From UBA9732 sp963599445 (GTDB taxonomy: Bacteria > Spirochaetota > Spirochaetia > Sphaerochaetales > Sphaerochaetaceae): DNA of 64,000 nt. Both the position numbers and the translations under genes were made by a program. Of the stretch, positions 59,483 through 64,000 are shown one piece after another (within the stretch, counting starts at the first letter, position 1; every line of letters begins with the position of its first letter). Where the stretch lies: assembly GCA_963599445.1 (NCBI GenBank), contig CAVBWZ010000005.1, forward strand, positions 1 to 64,000. The letters are read 5' to 3'. The notes beneath the pieces are model-generated. The model had not been told where the DNA came from, searched no databases, and saw nothing but the letters and a program-made list of their open reading frames with translations.

Positions 59483-60907
59483 ATGAAGAAGCTAAGCACA
59501 TTGTTCCTTGTGCTCCTGCTTGCACTATTCACAGGACAGGCGCTGTTCGCACAGGACGGCGCCGTATCCGGTGAAGCTGGCACTGCAAGCACCATGGAGG
59601 AGCTCAAGGTATCCATGGACAGCAACAACGCACAGCTGGCCAAGGCAAGGCAGACATACATCCAAAGCCTTTTGGACGTAAAGAACGCCAAAGCCAACTA
59701 TCAGCCAACTATAGAGTTGCTGCTCACGTCCACATACATGCCAAACCCGCCAATTGGAAAGACGACCATAAGCGTTGACGAACTTTCTTCTCAGCTTGGA
59801 GTTGTAATCCCCGGAGCCGCCGCGGGTGAGTACGTAACACTGTATGATGGAATGAAGAACATCTACTACAATGCAGGTCTTTCCATCACGCAGCCGCTCT
59901 TCACATGGGGCAAGATTCCAAACGCAGTCAAGCTGTACACGCAGGTTGCGGAAATCCGAGCGCTTGCAATAGAGGACACCTCCAACCAGCTCACAGCGCA
60001 GCTGAAGGCAAGGGTATCGGCCTTGAAATACATGGATGACATCCTCGTGCTGCTGGACCAGACCAAGGACACGGCCAACGAGCTCGTGCAGGTGAGCCAG
60101 GATGCATACGACAACGGAATGCTTCTCAAGCAGGACGTATCCAAGGCCAAGATAAGCGCAATGGAGGTCGATGTTACGCGCCAGGAGATAATAAAGGAGT
60201 ACCGTACCAACCTTCAGGAGCTTCGCACGCTCACGGGAAACGAGGGCCTACAAGCCAGCGATATCGATTATTCCGTCAACGAAGAGGAGATTCAGGCCAT
60301 CGTTGCCATTGATCACGATGAGCTGTACAAGATGGCCACGAGGACATCAAGCGAGCCGCTTACCATGCTTCGCAAGCAGACCCAAGCCCTGCAGCTCAAG
60401 AAGAAGATCGCTCAGGATTCCCTCTACTGGAAGCCGGACTTTGCGCTTCAGGTGTCGTTGAGCTATGGTGGAGCGGCTTTCCCTCTGGTTGAGACGAACT
60501 GGTACAGGGCCGACGACTACGGCCTTTACCTGACTCTTGCGGTCAAGTCCACAGTGTGGGATGGAGGCAAGAAGCTCAACGACGTTTCGTATGCACAGAG
60601 CGAAATCCTTGGTTCCATTGCAGACTACGATGCGGCAGTTGACCAACTGCAGTCGGTCGCGGAAGAGAACATAGCCGCCGCAGAGCTTGCACAGGCAAAG
60701 ATCGAGTACCTTGAGCTCAAGCTTGAAGAGTCCCAGGACCGCCTTGAACTTCTTGAGCGACAGTTCGAGGTTGGATACATCTCCAAGACGGATGTCCTCT
60801 CCCAGCAGATTGAGGTCTACACGAACCAAATGAACCTGATCAAGGAGAAGATAGACCTTGCACAAGCGGCCTACACGCTTGCATACGTGACTGGAATCCT
60901 TGAGTAA
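59483..60907 (+). CDS. TolC-family outer-membrane efflux protein
   Basis: 474 residues: signal peptide (LFLVLLLALFTGQALFAQ) and two structural repeats of long coiled helices and beta strands, for example NAGLSITQPLFTWGKI in the first half and LTLAVKSTVWDGGKK in the second, the usual TolC pseudo-symmetry. It forms the outer-membrane/periplasmic tunnel for the RND pump. The ATG has GAGG 5 nt upstream. Last gene of the operon. Confidence 0.9.
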   Translation: MKKLSTLFLVLLLALFTGQALFAQDGAVSGEAGTASTMEELKVSMDSNNAQLAKARQTYIQSLLDVKNAKANYQPTIELLLTSTYMPNPPIGKTTISVDELSSQLGVVIPGAAAGEYVTLYDGMKNIYYNAGLSITQPLFTWGKIPNAVKLYTQVAEIRALAIEDTSNQLTAQLKARVSALKYMDDILVLLDQTKDTANELVQVSQDAYDNGMLLKQDVSKAKISAMEVDVTRQEIIKEYRTNLQELRTLTGNEGLQASDIDYSVNEEEIQAIVAIDHDELYKMATRTSSEPLTMLRKQTQALQLKKKIAQDSLYWKPDFALQVSLSYGGAAFPLVETNWYRADDYGLYLTLAVKSTVWDGGKKLNDVSYAQSEILGSIADYDAAVDQLQSVAEENIAAAELAQAKIEYLELKLEESQDRLELLERQFEVGYISKTDVLSQQIEVYTNQMNLIKEKIDLAQAAYTLAYVTGILE

Positions 60908-60929
60908 CGTTAGGTTTAAAGGCGGAAGG

Positions 60930-61010
60930 TTTCTTCATCTTTGCGATTTTCGAAGCAAAATGAAGAAACTTTTCTTCCGAACGGCTCAAAAATCCAGTTA
61001 CTGAAGAAAA
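60930..61010. repeat. 80-bp dispersed double-hairpin element, copy C
   Basis: TTTCTTCAT (60930), ATGAAGAAA (60960) and TTACTGAAGAAA (60998), at the same spacings as copy A (17419). It sits just 3' of the TolC gene and next to a terminator, so it may be part of 3' end processing. Confidence 0.55.
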
Positions 61011-61047
61011 CCCTCCCTGACGCCCCATTCCTCAGGGAGGGTTTTTG
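61009..61047 (+). terminator. Terminator of the RND operon
   Basis: AACCCTCCCTGA/TCAGGGAGGGTT, a perfect 12-bp stem with an 11-nt loop and TTTTT overlap at the end. Confidence 0.85.
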
Positions 61048-61076
61048 TTGACACATCTTTCCTTCGTGTGTATTTT
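61048..61076 (+). promoter_or_regulatory. Promoter of the amino-acid ABC operon (leaderless candidate)
   Basis: TTGACA, a 17-nt spacer and TATTTT, then CGACTC and the ATG. The predicted transcription start coincides with the start codon. Confidence 0.65.
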
Positions 61077-61082
61077 CGACTC

Positions 61083-61763
61083 ATGGACAATTCCGTCGTT
61101 TCGCTAGTGCTCGATTCCTTCTGGAAGATACTCAAACCGGGTCTCCAGATGACCATACCGCTTACATTGCTTTCGTTTGCATTCGCCCTCGTGATAGCGA
61201 CTGTGACGGCATTGGTTCAGGAAGCCAAGATTCCAGTGCTCAAGCAACTTGCACGCTTCTATATATGGGCGATAAGGGGAACTCCTCTTCTTGTTCAGCT
61301 CTTTGTTGTATTCTACGGCCTTCCAAGCTTGGGAATCCTCATAGAGCCCTTCCCTGCTGCGGTCTTGGTCTTCTCAATAAACGAAGGAGCGTACTCGGCA
61401 GAGACGATAAGAGCGGCCATAGAATCCGTACCTCGCGGACAGCTTGAAGCCGGAGAATGCGTTGGCATGAGCTGGCTTCAGACGATGTGGCGCATAATAC
61501 TGCCGCAGGCGCTTCGCACAGCTTTCCCAACGCTTTTCAATTCGCTCATAAGCATGGTCAAGGACACTTCCCTTGCTGCAAACATCACAGTCACCGAGAT
61601 GTTCATGCAAACCCAGCGCATAGTGGCCCGCACATACGAACCGCTTGTCCTCTACATTGAGGTTGGCATCATCTATCTTCTCATGTGCACGGTACTTACC
61701 AAAGTCCAGGCATGGGGAGAGAAGAAGCTCAACGCAAAGGGCTACCAAAGGAGCGCTGCATGA
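61083..61763 (+). CDS. Polar amino-acid ABC transporter permease
   Basis: 226 residues with about five membrane helices of the HisM/GlnP family. The N-terminal TIPLTLLSFAFALVIATVTAL and the EAA loop EAGECVGMSWLQTMWRIILP (about 128-147), plus the helix RGTPLLVQLFVVFYGLP, are typical. A single permease suggests a homodimer. The ATG at 61083 is not preceded by a ribosome-binding site, and the promoter geometry predicts a leaderless mRNA. Confidence 0.9.
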   Translation: MDNSVVSLVLDSFWKILKPGLQMTIPLTLLSFAFALVIATVTALVQEAKIPVLKQLARFYIWAIRGTPLLVQLFVVFYGLPSLGILIEPFPAAVLVFSINEGAYSAETIRAAIESVPRGQLEAGECVGMSWLQTMWRIILPQALRTAFPTLFNSLISMVKDTSLAANITVTEMFMQTQRIVARTYEPLVLYIEVGIIYLLMCTVLTKVQAWGEKKLNAKGYQRSAA

Positions 61764-62512
61764 CTACGATCCTCAAATTCAACGACATAAGAAAGAGCTT
61801 TGGAGAGCTCTCAGTGCTCAAAGGAATCGGTCTTGAGGTGAACAAGGGCGATGTCGTTGCCATCCTAGGTCCAAGCGGATCGGGCAAGACGACCCTGCTT
61901 AGATGCCTCAACTTCCTGGAACGTGCAGATTCAGGTTCGATCGTATTCGATGGCGTCACCTATGATGCAGCCAAGGCTACGAAGAAGGAAATCCACAACC
62001 TTAGGATGAAGACGGCGTTCGTGTTCCAGAACTACAACCTGTTTGCGAACAAGACCGCTGTGGAGAACGTGATGGAAGGACTGGTCGTCGCACGAAAGAT
62101 GCGCAAGGACGAAGCGAGGGCCAAGGCCTTGGAGACGCTTGAAAAGGTTGGAATGCTCGACTGGGCCAACCACTACCCCATCCAGCTTTCAGGCGGCCAA
62201 CAGCAAAGGGTTGCCATAGCACGCGCCATAGCGACGGATCCCGACATCATCTTCTTCGACGAACCCACAAGCGCCCTTGACCCGGAGCTTACGGGAGAGG
62301 TTCTGTCAGTCATGAAGACCCTTGCGCAGGAAGGCATGACAATGCTCGTCGTCACCCATGAAATGAAGTTCGCACGCCAGGTTGCAACGCACACCGTGTT
62401 CATGGAGAACGGGGTGATTGTAGAGGAAGGCCCAACGAAGGAGGTCTTCGAGCACCCTCGCGAAAAACGCACACAGGAGTTCATAAACCGCATGGAGATG
62501 GACGACTTCTAG
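61760..62512 (+). CDS. Polar amino-acid ABC transporter ATP-binding protein
   Basis: 250 residues: Walker A GPSGSGKTTLLR, Q-loop FQNYNLF, signature LSGGQQQRVAIARA, Walker B IIFFDEPTSALDPE, H-loop VVTHEM. It energises the HisM/GlnP-type importer (GlnQ/HisP family). The ATG overlaps the permease stop (ATGA). Confidence 0.95.
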   Translation: MTTILKFNDIRKSFGELSVLKGIGLEVNKGDVVAILGPSGSGKTTLLRCLNFLERADSGSIVFDGVTYDAAKATKKEIHNLRMKTAFVFQNYNLFANKTAVENVMEGLVVARKMRKDEARAKALETLEKVGMLDWANHYPIQLSGGQQQRVAIARAIATDPDIIFFDEPTSALDPELTGEVLSVMKTLAQEGMTMLVVTHEMKFARQVATHTVFMENGVIVEEGPTKEVFEHPREKRTQEFINRMEMDDF

Positions 62513-62578
62513 CACGGGCTGCACGAAGATGCAACTGAAAACGATGGCCTATTCTGAATTGATATAGCAATTTTTTAT

Positions 62579-62592
62579 CCCGATGCCTCGGG
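62579..62592 (+). other. Short hairpin between ATPase and binding-protein genes
   Basis: CCCGA-TGCC-TCGGG just before the ribosome-binding site of the binding-protein gene, in a 93-nt gap. It may protect or tune the downstream mRNA. Confidence 0.3.
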
Positions 62593-62605
62593 AAAAGGAG
62601 ATTAT

Positions 62606-63403
62606 ATGAAGAAGCTACTTACATTCATGCTAATGGCTTTCATCATGGCGAACACCATATTCGCCGGCGGTTCCAAGGAAACCCAGACGGGCGACCTTTT
62701 GGAAAGAATCAAAAGCAAAGGTGAAATCACAATTGCAATGGAAGGGACCTGGGCCCCATGGACATACCATGATGAGAATGACAATCTCGTTGGGTTCGAT
62801 GTTGAGGTGGGACAGGCCATCGCAGACAAACTTGGCGTCAAAGCCACGTTCGTGGAAGGCGAATGGGACGGACTTCTTGCAGGTCTTGAAGCGGGACGCT
62901 ACGACATCATGATAAACGGTGTTGACATAACACCGGAGAGGGCCAGGAAGTACGACTTCTCAACGCCCTACGCCTACAACCGCACAGCGGTCATAGTGAA
63001 AGAAGACAACAACTCCATCTCCTCAATGGCGGACCTCGCCGGAAAGAAGACGGCCAACACAATATCATCGACATACGCACAGGTTGCAGAAAGCTACGGC
63101 GCAACGGTGACTCCTGTGGACGACCTCGTCCAGACGTTCGAGTTGCTCCTTGCAGGACGCATAGATGCAACCCTCAATGCAGAAGTCACCTACTACGACT
63201 ACAAGAAGGAACACCCGAACGCAGCCATAAAGATTGCATGCATTGACCCTCAAGCCACAAGCGTTGCAATCCCCATGCGCAAGGATTCCGATAGCGCAAC
63301 GCTTCGCGCCGCAGTCAACACCGCACTGGAAGAGCTTCTTGCAGACGGCACCATAAGGGCCTTGTCTGTGAAATACTTTGGTGGGGATATAACCAAGAAC
63401 TGA
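62606..63403 (+). CDS. Polar amino-acid ABC transporter substrate-binding protein
   Basis: 265 residues of solute-binding family 3. Signal peptide about 1-21 ending NTIFAGGSKE, then IAMEGTWAPWTYHDENDNLVGFDVEV, GRYDIMINGVDITPERARKYDFSTPY and IPMRKDSD, all standard for glutamine/histidine/cystine-type binding proteins. AAGGAG precedes the start. The order permease, ATPase, binding protein is complete for one importer. Confidence 0.95.
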   Translation: MKKLLTFMLMAFIMANTIFAGGSKETQTGDLLERIKSKGEITIAMEGTWAPWTYHDENDNLVGFDVEVGQAIADKLGVKATFVEGEWDGLLAGLEAGRYDIMINGVDITPERARKYDFSTPYAYNRTAVIVKEDNNSISSMADLAGKKTANTISSTYAQVAESYGATVTPVDDLVQTFELLLAGRIDATLNAEVTYYDYKKEHPNAAIKIACIDPQATSVAIPMRKDSDSATLRAAVNTALEELLADGTIRALSVKYFGGDITKN

Positions 63404-63435
63404 GTTCTCAGTTTTGTTCCATTATGTTTGATTCG

Positions 63436-63464
63436 AGCACGGCCCCAAACGGGCCGTGTTCTTT
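63436..63464 (+). terminator. Terminator of the amino-acid ABC operon
   Basis: AGCACGGCCC/GGGCCGTGTT, a 10-bp stem with loop CAAAC, followed by CTTT. About 30 nt after the stop codon. Confidence 0.8.
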
Positions 63465-63521
63465 GTTAGGTTCTTCACGGAAAAGTCGGATATTGGAAAC
63501 GATGGATAGCTCCGCCATTGC

Positions 63522-63629
63522 ACATCTGGACGATCTGGTCTATCCAGACGCTCCAGCCACTCCTGCCACTCTAGCCTATCTGGACGCTCCAGCCGTTCTT
63601 GCCACTCTGAAGCGGTCTAGGTCTGGAGA
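63522..63629. repeat. 9-bp-period degenerate tandem array R5
   Basis: About twelve 9-mers, including CGCTCCAGC (twice), CACTCCTGC, CACTCTAGC, CTATCTGGA, CGTTCTTGC, CACTCTGAA. No gene is seen from 63465 to the window end; a 134-codon frame across this region follows the repeats and begins in the terminator. Confidence 0.65.
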
Positions 63630-63631
63630 TG

Positions 63632-63687
63632 CGGGACGCACAGGGCGGTCAGGTACAATCAGGCACACTCAGGTACGCTCCAACCGC
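63632..63687 (+). repeat. Solo copy of the RAYT-element end (R6)
   Basis: ACGCACAGGG, CGGTCAGGT, ACAATCAGGC, ACACTCAGGT, ACGCTCCAAC: same unit order as the ends at 47195 and 48085, with one base missing in the second unit. No transposase gene is adjacent. Confidence 0.65.
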
Positions 63688-63724
63688 CTTAAAAGCCGCA
63701 GATATACCATCGATTGTTTCAATG

Positions 63725-63778
63725 GTCTTCAACAGCCCCGTAAGCCCCAAGAGCTCAAAAAGCCACAACAGCCCAAGG
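63725..63778. repeat. 9-bp-period degenerate tandem array R7
   Basis: TCTTCAACA, GCCCCGTAA, GCCCCAAGA, GCTCAAAAA, GCCACAACA, GCCCAAGGC: six units in phase. Confidence 0.55.
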
Positions 63779-63854
63779 CTGGATGCTCTCTTTCGACTCC
63801 CGTCTCCCAATCCCCCAACTTTCCGTGAAGAACCCTTTGTTATATGGAGTGAAA

Positions 63855-63937
63855 ATCTGTAGCGGTTTTGTAGTGTCTGTAGCAAGTGTGACAAGTGTAG
63901 CAGTTATGGCACCTGTAGCGATTGTGGCGGTTGTAGC
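63855..63937. repeat. 9-bp-period degenerate tandem array R8
   Basis: ATCTGTAGC, then GTCTGTAGC, AAGTGTGAC, AAGTGTAGC, AGTTATGGC, ACCTGTAGC, GATTGTGGC, GGTTGTAGC. These are reverse complements of the R1-type unit (CTGCCACAA/TTGCTACAA). Confidence 0.65.
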
Positions 63938-64000
63938 TATAGGATTTGGTACGAAAATCCACTTGCAAATAAACGGAAATATCTTGCCGATTATCCTTGA

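Noticed and set aside
63424..63828. 134-codon plus-strand frame with three-residue periodicity (PDAPATPATLA and similar).
   Set aside because: It starts inside a transcription terminator with no ribosome-binding site. A 9-bp repeat automatically keeps a frame open and gives a three-residue period.

Overview
The window looks like a chromosomal segment of a host-associated anaerobic spirochaete (Spirochaetota, Sphaerochaeta/Treponema-like). The secreted binding proteins end their signal peptides in FAQGG or FAGGSKE, which I associate with this phylum. There is a desulfoferrodoxin-type superoxide reductase but no catalase or superoxide dismutase, TTG starts are frequent, and transporter operons dominate. 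Lineage is inferred from style, not from a marker gene. The ends are open: no rRNA, replication origin or complete prophage is present.

Layout. 0-6.6 kb: a minus-strand surface-glycan operon (two DegT-type proteins, a PglC-like sugar transferase, an ATP-grasp enzyme, two GT4 glycosyltransferases, one split by a frameshift), visibly more A+T-rich at its distal end. 6.8-10.7 kb: a small defence-type patch with an AbiF-like HEPN protein preceded by a candidate ncRNA, an XRE-ImmA/IrrE pair, an ISL3-like transposase remnant and tRNA-Arg(UCU). 10.7-17.1 kb: core-type genes (phosphofructokinase, acyl-ACP thioesterase, a truncated KdpD-like/KdpE-like two-component system, an epimerase, a TIGR04076 protein, a lipoprotein-like protein). 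17.4-23.97 kb: a ROK repressor facing a sugar ABC/TIM-barrel/Gfo-Idh operon; near-identical A/T-rich sites lie at both promoters. 24.0-29.8 kb: a DUF3791/DUF3990 toxin-antitoxin-like module and three AAA ATPases, each with palindromes upstream. 29.8-38.95 kb: a LacI regulator and a nine-gene TRAP-transporter catabolic operon with a 20-bp LacI-type palindrome at its promoter.

38.95-41.3 kb: a gene-poor stretch with a 25-residue holin/type-I-toxin-like gene, two 9-bp-period arrays and an MFS transporter. 41.3-49.4 kb: VapBC-type toxin-antitoxin, ASCH, VTT, 5'-3' exonuclease, superoxide reductase, TetR, YfcE and HAD genes, then a REP-associated tyrosine transposase enclosed by inverted 10-bp-period arrays, then a GyrI-like/AlkD-like fusion. 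49.5-53.1 kb: a Schlafen/AlbA_2 protein, a TrmD-APH(3') fusion and a TetR regulator. 53.4-60.9 kb: an RND efflux operon (adaptor, permease, lipoprotein, TolC). 61.0-63.4 kb: a polar amino-acid ABC importer. 63.5-63.95 kb: more 9/10-bp-period arrays, one matching the ends of the transposase element.

The most unusual items are the tRNA methyltransferase fused to an aminoglycoside-kinase domain beside an efflux regulator; the transposase bounded by inverted short-period arrays with a solo copy 15 kb away; the wider family of 9-bp-period arrays; the candidate abiF-type RNA; and the tiny toxin-like gene whose ribosome-binding site can pair with its own leader.
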